Below, piece after piece: positions 10,436 through 19,854 of a stretch of DNA of 22,483 nt. Position numbers and translations under genes: made by a program. Position 1 is the first letter of the stretch. The number at the start of each line of letters is the position of its first letter. The notes below the pieces were generated by a model. That model did no database searches and had not been told where the DNA came from. It saw only the letters and a list, made by a program, of their open reading frames with translations. The DNA lies in NCBI GenBank assembly GCA_000969725.1, contig JXSR01S011270.1; one strand, 5' to 3'. This DNA is from Ophiothrix spiculata (taxonomy: Eukaryota > Echinodermata > Ophiuroidea > Amphilepidida > Ophiotrichidae).

Positions 10436-11426
10436 CAAACACAATTATTTGTCATTTAATAACATACATGTTACATATTTGCTTCTAATAGACTAAAATG
10501 GTATTCTGCGTTTATTGCACTTTTAAAGACATTGGGTTCATCGTCGTATATCTGATAAATCTTTCTTTAAATTGTCGACATTTATTTCAAAAGCACTACA
10601 ATGTATGTAAGTCTCATCAATATTTCATGGCATTTCTATTAATGATGTCTGCATTCGATGCAACATGAAATACCAGTTTCCCCAATGGGATACTTGTGGC
10701 GGTAACTGTAAAAAGTTAAGTGCTTTTTCATATGTTGAGTTTACCACTTTACACATAAATTCCAAAACCGTAACAAGGATAGCATTTGTTAGATTTTGTT
10801 CTTAAACAAAGTTTTGTCTGGTTTAGACGTCTTCCTTCACAAGTGAATGTTTCAGATTGTGCTATTTGGGACTTTTTGTTGTTGTTCTTTTAGATATCGT
10901 ATAGATTAAATAAGTTAAAATTAATATCACGTCATTATCTTTTTATATATGATTACTAATGTACGCTTATTTTCTACGTATTAATTGATGCGTAACTTTT
11001 AAAATTTCGATTAACTAATGAGTGGTGTCCAAATAGAACAAATAAAAGTTTTGTTAAAAGTTTTGTACATAAGATAAATAAAGTAATAATTTATCTCAAG
11101 ATAAAACTATCAATCTATCTTAAGCTTAAGAGGCTTGTAACACCACATGCAGCTAGACTAAATGATCTGCTTTTTTAGTCTCGATTAGACAATAAATTCA
11201 CCAAAACAACCCCATTATCTTTAAATGCTAAATTTGGAATATCAGAGAAAACGATAAAAGCCTTCGAATTCACTCTTGTCTCGAATATAGGTGAAGACCT
11301 TCCTAATTCGAATTAAACATGCATTTTACGTGCAGAATCTTTAACAATAAAAAACCTAAACTATGACAACTTTATCAACAACTCAAATGTTATAAGCTGA
11401 TTTTAATTGGTCTTATTGTTTTATTT
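10436..11426. other. AT-rich non-coding DNA
   Basis: No gene was recognised. Small structures only: AAAAGTTTTGT occurs twice near 11045-11068, and the palindrome TCTTAAGCTTAAGA lies at about 11119-11132. Confidence 0.4.
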
Positions 11427-12050
11427 AACGGCTAAAGAATTAAGAAAAGGCAACGTTCTCAATCTCTAATTTTGAGTCCTTTGGCAGTCATCTACTCTGT
11501 GCCACCTGATTCAAGTGAATATAGTTTGACTTTCAGGCTATATATTATATATTTTTTGAAAACAAGCTTATATACTAGAGTAGTTATTCAAAGTCAAGAG
11601 CGTACTTTCTTACAGAAGTTTAAAGACATGAAACCCTTATACTACATTATTTATATTTTATCGTGTTTTTGTCATGAATACTGCTTTTAAAAATGCTTTG
11701 ATTTTCAGTGAGCTTTACCCAGATTTTGTTTGAAACATGTTATAAAAGAAACATGCAAAGAGTAAGAAAAGAGATTTAGAAGCAGGAATGTAATTGAAAG
11801 AACAACGATCAACCTAAAACCGCTCAACACATATTTTCAAAGTACAAATATTATATAACTCATGCAACAGTGCATACAAAATATTCCCTAGTGATATAAT
11901 TTGTCTTTGTAATTTAGATAGAAAAATTGCCTCTGCGTGAAATAATTATAATTTCAATTTCTTGATACATACAAGCCTATCGTAGTAAAGAATGATTTCT
12001 CTTTTTATTGATAACGACTTTTACATCATGTCAGCAATATGTTCATTTTC
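11427..12050. repeat. Diverged duplicated segment A, copy 2
   Basis: The part 11427-11725 aligns with 645-945, sharing the same ordered landmarks (GGCAACGTT, CCACCTGATTCA, GTCAAGAGCGTACTTTC, TTTAAAGACATG). The part 11730-12050 has no counterpart in copy 1. The 72-codon open frame at 11472-11690 is not conserved in copy 1, so I do not call it a gene. Confidence 0.55.
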
Positions 12051-12059
12051 AAGGGTTAT

Positions 12060-12480
12060 TTAATCAATCAGAGCGATTGGAGGCTATACTGGGATCCCCT
12101 TGCATGTCTTCTCATGCCTGACCCATTTCCTTTTGAGCAATATATGACCTGATTTTATTTACATTAAGTCAACAAAAGATGACTGTGAATTTCACGTTCG
12201 GATTACACCTTCACGTTTTACATCATCTATTTAAAGTCGGCTGCGCAATCCCTCTTTATCACGTCATACGCCAGATTGTATCCGAAGCTTTACACTTCTA
12301 AACTATTTTATCTCTGCTGTCGGATATAGCTCGGGGACATTTTCACAGAGTGTGGTTTTTGGATGCAAATAATTAGTTGACTGCTTTGGAATACTAATTT
12401 TGAACATGTGTATTGGTGTTTGAAAGCGCTGTATAATTTAAAATCACTTGAAGAATCGTATTCATATCTTTTAATTTAAA
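12060..12480 (+). repeat. Dispersed 450-bp unit, copy 2 of 6
   Basis: Landmarks are CCATTTCC, TTAAGTCAACAAAAGATGAC, GTGAATTTCACG, ACACCTTCACG, CATCTATTTAAAG, GGATGCAAATAATTA, GGAATACTAATTTTG and GAAAGCGCTGTATA. It joins segment A to the unit family, because its tail matches 1055-1155 more closely than it matches the other copies. Confidence 0.55.
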
Positions 12481-12601
12481 ATGCGACATCAAAATGTCTT
12501 ATTTAAGTCTACATGACACCTGCTATTTTCTACCGAATAAGCAAAAAATAGCTCAGTTTAGACTTCAGTTTATTACTTGAATATTTGAGCTCTTGATATT
12601 C

Positions 12602-12847
12602 TCAGGTTATAGATGATCTACCGGTACAACATTTCATGCCGCGGCGGGCCACATATCCTATTCCTTGTGATGCTATAATGATATAGGTTGGCAATAAAAT
12701 GGGATCAAGCCTCAAGAAATTCATTTCGACAAAATTATCCCCATATTCGGTGTATTTATTAATAACCTGTTCTCTGTATTGGTTCAGAAACGATTCTAAT
12801 TGAGAGAGATAACGATCCACTCGAAATGAAAGATAAGTACTTCTCAA
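12602..12847 (-). other. Unassigned 81-codon open frame
   Basis: The minus strand is open for about 81 codons with an unusually protein-like composition in its middle (for example RYLSQLESFLNQYREQV). The only start at its 5' end is TTG, and an in-frame stop lies three codons upstream. I see no clear splice acceptor or donor. It could be an exon fragment, an eroded gene or chance. I recognise no domain. The local base composition is slightly richer in G+C than nearby DNA. Confidence 0.15.
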
Positions 12848-12920
12848 GCACTCTCAAATCATTACCAATCTCAAACCTGATCAAACTTAAGATTCTAGAG
12901 AAATATGCAGCAATGCTAAC

Positions 12921-13390
12921 TAAGGTTTCTGTCGAGACTGTTTTTCATGTCGACATGTTGCAATATTTTGTTGTCGACGTCGACATAAAGTTGACATCAA
13001 AGATTTGGTTTTTTGTGGGGAAAACGGAATTGTTTGAATAAGCTACAATGACCCGTTTTAGACGTATACTTACATATATTATAGTAATGTACTAGTTCTT
13101 TCTGCGTACGACAAAATGGATGATAAAAAATTGATATTTTGTAACTTTGTTGTTGTGAACCATCGTAAAAACTTTTAAAACGGTTGTAAATGAGGAACAA
13201 CAAATAAGCATTAAATTATTTATGCAACACTCCAAAGCTCAACTGCTAATAAACAGCCATAAATTGACAATTAAACGTACGTTTTTATAAGATTTTACTT
13301 GCCCAGTTTTGTCGACAAATGAGATTTCATGTCGAGATATGCTTTATGTCGACATATATGTCGACATAAGGCATGTCGACAGAAACCTTA
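12921..13390. mobile_element. hAT-like MITE with GTCGAC palindromes
   Basis: The 470-bp element has inverted ends TAAGGTTTCTGTCGA. Its flanks are ATGCTAAC at 12913-12920 and ATGCTTAC at 13391-13398, an 8-bp target duplication with one mismatch, as expected for the hAT superfamily. Both halves are rich in ATGTCGACAT words, including palindromes at about 12973 and at 13344-13369. No transposase is present, and open frames inside it do not resemble known proteins. Confidence 0.8.
13344..13369. repeat. 26-bp perfect palindrome
   Basis: The sequence TTATGTCGACATA followed by its mirror complement forms a perfect 26-bp palindrome near the right end of the hAT-like MITE. It extends further with one mismatch. 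Subterminal repeats of this kind are often transposase binding sites in hAT elements; that role here is inference. Confidence 0.9.
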
Positions 13391-13643
13391 ATGCTTACGT
13401 CTAAAGAGCCTATAGTGCGATTAACAATTATTTCGAATTACTTAAAATTGATTTATCTATGAATAGAACAGTTTGTTGGAGAAATTATAATGCAGTGAAA
13501 AATGTTTGGCGTTAACATCAAAACAATATTGGCTGAACATTAAACAATCCTTTCAGTTATTTTAAAATAGTCTTAACTCCCCAACAGATTAATGCTACAA
13601 TATTATTACTAATTTGTTTCATAATAATCTAACAAAGGATATT
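13391..13643. other. AT-rich DNA with nothing recognised
   Basis: Apart from the 8-bp target duplication at 13391-13398, nothing was recognised. Confidence 0.4.
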
Positions 13644-13870
13644 TGTGATGGCTCACCACGAAAGGGGGACTTTGAAGATGATATCAATTTTATTTTTTTC
13701 ATTTCATCAGTTGCACCATTTTCTAAGCTTGTTGAAATCGATCAATGTGATCAAATTTTACAACAGAAAATCTGCTGGAAATTCTTCTAATTTTTTTTGC
13801 TGCCTATTTTCACCTGTATCTTGAAAAGTTTTCTGTCGCAAAGTCCCCCTTTTCGGGATGAGTCATCACA
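13644..13870 (+). mobile_element. TA-flanked MITE family 1, copy 3
   Basis: This 227-bp element has the ends TGTGATGGCTCACCACGAAA and, reading in from the right, TGTGATGACTCATCCCGAAA. The flanks here are TT/TT, not the TA/TA of the other copies. It shares GATGATATCAATTT and ACAACAGAAAATCTGCTGG with copy 2. It has lost about 18 bases that contain the AAAATGACACC motif, leaving AAGCTT joined to GTTGAAAT. Confidence 0.88.
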
Positions 13871-14208
13871 TTTATGTTACAAGTATATTGTATAATCATA
13901 CATGCATTGTATAAATCACAACATAAAAGAATCACAACAAAAATTTATATAGATAAGGAAGTACTTCACTCACACTACAAATTTATCAACTACATTAGAA
14001 AATCGGTTAAGATTGACCTCATTTATAAATAATAAATTGGGTTCTTCTGAACTTATGTAACATGTCGTAAGTAAATAGCACCTGTCTGAATATTAATACG
14101 CTTTATTCGATTGAATTTAAATAATTCAACTCCCTGTCTTTTTATCGCGCGTTATGACAGATATATTTTCGTTCTTAAAGGCCATGTCACACATCACCGT
14201 ACCGTGCG

Positions 14209-14328
14209 AATAACGTACTAATAACGTGCACTGGTTTCGTAATCGATTACATGTATTTCAATGACCAAACCAGTGTACGTTACTAGTTCGTTATTCATTT
14301 TCGTTACCCCCCTAAAGGGGTAACGAAA
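14209..14328. repeat. Two adjacent hairpins
   Basis: The first has 29-base arms at 14209-14237 and 14267-14295 that pair at 26 of 29 positions; it is built on AATAACGTACTAATAACG and GCACTGGTTT. The second is a perfect 12-bp stem TTTCGTTACCCC with GGGGTAACGAAA around the loop CCTAAA (14299-14328). Together with GGCCATGTCACAC at about 14180, they look like part of a foldback or MITE. No matching outer end was found. Confidence 0.75.
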
Positions 14329-14404
14329 TCTGATGATAATCTTTATGCAAGTCTTTGTGGGACATCCCATTGCGCAAAACAGTGCTCGAAAAAGAACACA
14401 ATAC

Positions 14405-14866
14405 CAATTGAATACGCCTGTACAAGAAAACCCCAACTCCAATAGCTCCCTTCGGTTTAGTTCTGTGAAATATAAATGCATACAAATCTCTGAAAAAGCT
14501 TTCAAATCACTAAAATGCATTTCCATGTCTATATCCCAATCATATTGTCACATATGATCTTGTAGTTGACTTTTTTAGACATTGTAAGATAATTGTTATA
14601 GTACATAGTTGCTACATTTAAACAGCAAGTAAAAGAAAACCCCAACTCCATGAGCTCCCCTCTGCAACTATAGAAAAATATCTAACAATGTCTTTAAAAA
14701 GCTAACTACAAGGTCAAATGTGACACTTTGATTAGGATATAGGCATGGAAACGCTTTTTAGTGATTTGAAAGCATTTTCAGAGATTTGTATGCATTTATT
14801 TTTTACAGAACTTAAGAGAAGGGAGCTATTGGATTTGGGGTTTTCTTGTACTGGCGTATTCAATTG
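14405..14866. mobile_element. Long foldback element
   Basis: The left arm 14405-14601 is the inverted, roughly 85% identical partner of the right arm 14668-14866, with a 66-base loop. The outer ends both read CAATTGAATACGCC. The loop itself holds a third copy of the arm-end motif (AGAAAACCCCAACTCCATGA at about 14633) in the left-arm orientation, which suggests nested or rearranged copies. Open frames on both strands (14218-14526, 14333-14557) mirror each other because of the inversion and are not genes. Confidence 0.85.
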
Positions 14867-14869
14867 CAT

Positions 14870-15540
14870 CATTAGTGGTTATATAGATTTATCAGAGTGA
14901 TCTGTGAGTAAACCATGAATAGATTCAAACCAGTCAAATTATTTTTTAAACATTTTTTTCCCATTGTATTTACTGATACACTGATAGACCAATTCTATAT
15001 ATATACAAGCACCACTTATGACGTAGAAAGTGATGCCTGATGTAGAACGCAGTGTATACTATTGAACGTGTTATTTTATCTCCTGTTTATTTTCAAGTTG
15101 TTTTACATTTTTATAGCCTTCAACAACATATAAACGTTGCATATACTAATACACTACTGTTTGGTACCTGATCCAGAGAAACATAATGAGAGTCACAGCT
15201 TTGCTAAAGGAAAGTGAGTACGTTTAAACTCTCGATTCTAAGTGATTTCAAAATTTGTAACACTTGGATCAACCATATTTTCTGAACCATATTTTTAATA
15301 TCAATATATGATTGATGTTGTTTGCTTCTACAAATGAAACCATCTCATTATACTTGAAACTCATAATACATAAAATAATGTTGGAGATCAACTGTGTTTT
15401 AATTTCAAAACGAAAAAATGGTTTTAACTTCAAAACTATGACACCAACATATTGTAGAGTTTTTTATTATTTGCCTATTTATTACCTGATATCGACTTGA
15501 TTAACTATAAATTCAGCAACTTTCTATTTGCTTGAATGTA
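14870..15540. other. Non-coding stretch with a weak exon-like site
   Basis: No gene was recognised. At 15186 an ATG opens nine codons (MRVTALLKE) that run into AAAGTGAGTA, a good splice-donor match at 15214. CCAAT (14989) and TATATATATA (14996) lie about 190 bases upstream. These are common words in AT-rich DNA, and no partner exon was found. Confidence 0.15.
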
Positions 15541-15544
15541 ATAT

Positions 15545-15985
15545 AATATATGTTGATTACCAGTAAATCATTTAGGTGCTTTCTCCATTCGTTGTTTGTA
15601 GCATCCGTGATGGTAGATGATTATTATTTCAGGATCAGTCATTCAAAAATACCATTTCCCAGCGGATTGTTGAATGAACTGATGTAATCAACTTTAAGTC
15701 AATAGAAGGCGACTGCGAATTTCTCGCGTGAGTTACACCTTCACATTTAATCATATCTATTAAAGTTCCTCAACTCTCTTCTTATAAGGTCATACAACCT
15801 ACCATAATCATGCTTTACATTTCCAAACATTTTCATCCATAGTGACTATATATGCCTTGAGAGGCGTTAGAAATTGCGGATGCGGAAAATTATTGAGGTG
15901 ACTTGAATACTAATTTCATTATAAGTAAAGGTAAAGGATGGTCATATGTGAATACTGAATTAAAACGTCTAAATTAATAAAAGGC
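15545..15985 (+). repeat. Dispersed 450-bp unit, copy 3 of 6
   Basis: This is the most complete match to copy 1. It shares TATTATTTCAGGATCAGTCA, TGAACTGATGTAATCA, TTTAAGTCAATAGA, ATCATATCTATTAAAGTT, GTGACTATAT, GTGACTTGAATACTAATTTC, a GGATGGTCAT word and AAATTAATAAAA. Relative to copies 1 and 5 it has frame-breaking indels in every short open frame. Confidence 0.7.
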
Positions 15986-16489
15986 CACAAGCGATTGTTC
16001 AGTATTTTTTTAACAAAATAGAAACAGATATATCTTTCACAGCATTTTATGTCACTGGTTATCAATCGCAAATAAGTTTACAAAGAATTCATACTTTTTA
16101 TATTACGAAAGCCATAATGTACTTTTGGATCATGTGGACGTTACATTCTTTAACATGGGGAGATTCTTGAAGCTAACCGTAGTAGATTTTATATAGTACT
16201 CTTGAAATTGAGCAAACTTTTAGCAAGAGAGTAAAATGAAGTAAAATGGAAGTGTCTACTAGTTTTTGTTATTACTTACACTGCTGGTTTAACTTTAAAA
16301 AGTAAAAATACAAAACCGTCATTGGCATATATTTATTTTATTCTGTATATCAATGAAAATATTGTATAATGTTACAAATAAAGCTATTGGATAATGCTAA
16401 ATGAAATAAAACTATATCCCCTGGGAAATCTCGTTAATACTACGATCAAGGTTTTTTGTTTGTTTGTTTTACTTTAAAACTTTGTTAGA
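15986..16489. other. AT-rich DNA with nothing recognised
   Basis: No gene was recognised. A short (GTTT)n tract lies near 16452-16470. Confidence 0.4.
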
Positions 16490-16620
16490 CATTTTGATTA
16501 TAAAGATAATCATCCGACGATGAAAATGATACCATATCTTTCAAACTTTTACAGGTATTTTCAACATAATGATAATTAATCAACGACGAAAATAATACTA
16601 CATCTTTTACACTAAAGTGA
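16490..16620 (+). repeat. Two diverged tandem copies of about 70 bp
   Basis: 16490-16560 (ACATTTTGATTATAAAGATA, then GACGATGAAAATGATACC) resembles 16564-16620 (ACATAATGATAATTAATCAA, then GACGAAAATAATACTACATC). The identical repeat at the window's end starts inside the first of these copies. Confidence 0.6.
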
Positions 16621-16637
16621 AATTTGATAGTGATATG
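16534..16637 (+). repeat. 104-bp exact direct repeat, copy 1
   Basis: These bases are identical to 22380-22483, beginning ATATCTTTCAAACTTTTACA and ending GATAGTGATATG. The sequence left of the match differs between the two sites. On the right the match is cut only by the window edge, so its full length is unknown. Confidence 0.98.
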
Positions 16638-16714
16638 ATTTATTAGACATAAAACAACTGTGGCGAATTATTTCCATTTGTTTCATGAAAGATATCAAAT
16701 GTTAATGTTAAAAT

Positions 16715-17915
16715 TTATGTTGATTACTTGAAAATCATGTTGGTATTATCTTCTTAAGTTGTTTGTTGCACATATAGGTTGTAACAGAAAAAATATACAC
16801 AATTATACATTGTTATCTAAGCAGAAAGAAAGAAAAGTTACAGTTTGTATTACATTTTAATTTATCTATATCAAAAACCTCTTTAGCTATAAAATGCACT
16901 TTGTTTCATTCAAGTTGATGGTCTACAAGGAGAGATATGGCAATTAAACTGACCTTACCTTCAAACCACCCGGGCCAGCTCATCCGATTCTTTTATACAG
17001 GTATCACAATACTCAAAAATATTCAACAGGATAACGAGGTTGATTTTAGTGGTCCATCCATGTTGGATTGAACAAGGCATAGACCTCTTACTGGCAAGAT
17101 TGTCCATATACTGCTGTATTCTTTATGTTGGACTGGACGCCAGAACAAATTTTAAAGAGATACCCAATTTGGTGAGACAACATATCAGCTTAATGACAGA
17201 GTCCGCAAGCAAGCACTTTAAGAATACCCAGAGTTTTTAAATACACATCAAAGGAAACACCATCATTTTTGAATTTAACGTCTTTAAAACATGAAAATAT
17301 CCATATTACCCCTTGAATATTGAAACCGAACTGTGTGAAAAACCTTAAAAAGGATTATTGCATTTATAAACTCTTTGCTTTCCAGTTTCCACCAAAGATT
17401 TCGAGACTTTTATTCATTTGTTTATGCTTACTTTGGGATATGAACAATATCTTAACCGATTAAAACAAAAGTTTTATCATTAAATCATTTATGACTTTTT
17501 CTAATCATATGAAATAAATAAAAAAAAAATTCTTGAACATGAAGTGTCCCTTTTGACAATTTTTTCACTGCAATGTTAATCTTCATCGAAATATGAAAAG
17601 CTGTTTACGATGAAATAATGGTGAAATCGGCCCAGGTGGTTTTTACCGGTCTTTATTTAAATGAGCGTAACTTTTAAGTCAATTATTTATCGGTGAGTTA
17701 GAATTATGCCTTACATTATACCTTACATTCAATTATATCTTTTTAAAAGATAGCTTCGCAATCCTTTTCATAAGGTCATACGACCTACCTTAACCATGCT
17801 TCACATTTCTTATTGTTTTTTATCTTCCTTACGGGTACATAACGGTGTTAGAAATATCGGAAGAATGCAATATTTGAAGTGACTTGAATACTAATTTTCA
17901 AGAAATTTGCAAGAA
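16715..17915 (+). repeat. Dispersed unit copy 4 of 6, split by an insertion
   Basis: The head (TTATGTTGATTACTTGAAAA, then GTTTGTTGCA) lies at 16715-16790. The body resumes at about 17655 (TTTTAAGTCAATTA, GATAGCTTCGCAATC, ATAAGGTCATACGACCTACC, GTGACTTGAATACTAATTTT). In copy 3 these parts are about 150 bp apart; here they are about 950 bp apart. Confidence 0.55.
16800..17650. mobile_element. Insertion of about 830 bp, unclassified
   Basis: It interrupts unit copy 4. Near its ends lie inverted words: AAACCACCCGGGCC at about 16965 and, reading in from 17645, AAACCACCTGGGCC, with weaker pairing further out. The exact ends and target duplication are not clear. The 66-codon open frame at 17040-17240 is not recognised; it could be a chance frame or a transposase shred. 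Confidence 0.4.
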
Positions 17916-18102
17916 AAAAGATAGACATGTAACTTTAACATTCTATGTATTTTCAACGTAATGCTGTAAAACACAGACGCCCTTCCATGTTGCAATACTA
18001 GCCGATAATTTGGTATACTAAGTCATCATGGTCATTATACATTCACCAACTGCAAATAATCATTTATAATCATTTGAGTACAAGCTATTAAATATTGATG
18101 TT

Positions 18103-18660
18103 AAGATATGAGTTGGTTATTGTGAACATCATTCCAGGTTATATTCTTTCTTTTTTCAGATACAAAGCTAGATGATTACAACAGCTAAGGGGCGGCTTCA
18201 AAAATCAACCGACGGTTGCCTACTGGTTCTGGGCGGTTCAACCAGAATAAACAATAGCCAACCGCCTAGAACCGCTCAGAACCGGCAGACAACCCGGTTG
18301 AGTTTTCAAGCCGCTCCTAATATTAAATTAACTCATGTATGTCAACAGAAAATAATTGCAACTTTCCCCACTAAGTAACATCTCACATTGTATCACATTT
18401 ATTAAAAAAGATAGCTACACAATCTCCTTGTATAAGCTCACACGTCCAACTATATCCATGCTTTACATTTCTTATCATCTTTATCTACAGTGACTATGTC
18501 TGCTTTGGGAGACAAAGAAGGCGTAAGAAATATCGGATGCAAGGAATTATTGTGGTGACTTGAATATTAATTTCAATACACGTTTCCAGTGTTCAAACCA
18601 TAGGGATGGTCATGTATGAATAGTTAATAGAATTGTAAATTAATTAAAATAAAATATTAA
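18103..18660 (+). repeat. Dispersed unit copy 5 of 6 (carries a MITE)
   Basis: It shares ATGAGTTGGTTATTG, GATAGCTACACAATC, CATGCTTTACATTTCTTATC, CAGTGACTATGTCTGCTTTG, ATATCGGATGC, GTGACTTGAATATTAATTTC and a GGATGGTCATGTATGAATA word. A 129-bp Harbinger-like MITE sits at 18189-18317. The short frame MSALGDKEGVRNIGC resembles that of copy 1, but other copies break it. The sixth copy is the tail at about 1019-1155. Confidence 0.68.
18189..18317. mobile_element. Harbinger-like 129-bp MITE
   Basis: The ends GGGGCGGCTTCAAAAATCAACC-like on the left and GGAGCGGCTTGAAAACTCAA from the right fold back over most of the length. The element is flanked on both sides by TAA (18186-18188 and 18318-18320). A 3-bp TAA/TTA target duplication is typical of PIF/Harbinger. 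It is clearly richer in G+C than its surroundings. The 68-codon open frame at 18172-18378 runs across it by chance. Confidence 0.75.
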
Positions 18661-18826
18661 AAACCCCACTACGCCATTTTCATTTATTTAGTCACAAATT
18701 TAAACAAAAAACTAGAAAATGTGTATAGATTTGCGATATTTGAAGCACATGCACTGTTGTTTGAATACTCTTCTGATGAGGTCTTTTTATTTTTATGGCA
18801 TATTTATTAGAGAAAAAATACATATA

Positions 18827-19252
18827 TGTGACCTTCTCCAGCCCGTATGAGCAGTAAATGCCAGAAACTTCATTTTGCGCTACAGGTGAAAATACATGTC
18901 AAGGTCATAATTTGCCGAAATTGATTTTTTGACAGATTCACAATCCTTGTGCTTACTACAAAATACCAGCAAAGTTTCATTTCAAGAAAATTATATGAAA
19001 TGTGAAATAAAATGGCATATTCTTAAGACGATCAACAGAAAATATAGGGCTTTATAATCTTTTAACGCGTTTATCTCAGTTATACGTTTTACTCCCTGAA
19101 AACCTTTGACGGACCATAACTTAACTTCTGGAAATCGTGTGAAGTTCATTAAGGTGTCATTTTAATTCTTAAAGTATGGTCTTTGAAAATAATTACAAAA
19201 GTGAAAATGACAAGAGCTGGCATTTACTGCTGTTTTGGGCTGGACGGTCACA
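18827..19252. mobile_element. TA-flanked 426-bp MITE, family 2
   Basis: The inverted ends of about 40 bp read TGTGACC, then CAGCCC, then AGCAGTAAATGCCAG from both sides. TA flanks both ends (18825-18826 and 19253-19254). It has no transposase. GGTGTCATTTTAA at 19153-19165 is the same motif (inverted) as in MITE family 1 and in the Tc1 relic. Confidence 0.85.
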
Positions 19253-19854
19253 TATACGGTTGTTATATGCATTAGTTAACGCCATTATAGAAGAGAGAAA
19301 ACAAAACAAACAAAACAATCAAACGTAAATATATTGCTTTACAAACAAATTTCGAAGAATAATTACATAATCATAAAACAAAATGATTTGATAAAGGTGA
19401 TGTGTTTAGCTCCTCTTCTGAATTACACGCAAATATAAAACAAAAGCATAAGACAAAATTTCAAATCTAACTTTTATCTTCAATGTCTTCACACTTTTTA
19501 TGTTTGACATTTACACTTATCAAATATACTGAAAAAATATTGAACAAACCTTCAGAAGAGTCAAAACTAAAATTTAGTTTTGCAAGGTGGTCAAGTGTGT
19601 TTGGCTATTTTTTAAGAGTACAAAATTAAATTGCATATTGGATCTGCAGAAAATACCAATTTTTTTTGTTATTGCCAACGATAACAATAATTAATACTGA
19701 AATAAAATGTGATAAAAAAACATTGCATGCTTTTTTACTACTGGCATTTCAAATAATTCAAAAATCTCAAAACGTTTGGAAAAAAAAGATGTATTTTGGA
19801 ACTTAGTAAATAAGGTAAGCCACAATTTTCATTGTACAAATGCTGTCAGTTTGG
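19253..19854. other. AT-rich DNA with nothing recognised
   Basis: No gene or repeat was recognised. Confidence 0.4.

Noticed and set aside
14218-14557. Overlapping frames on both strands
   Set aside because: They lie across the hairpins and foldback arms, where inverted repeats create mirrored frames.
18771-18830. CTGATGAG word like a hammerhead ribozyme core
   Set aside because: No properly spaced GAAA and no supporting stems.
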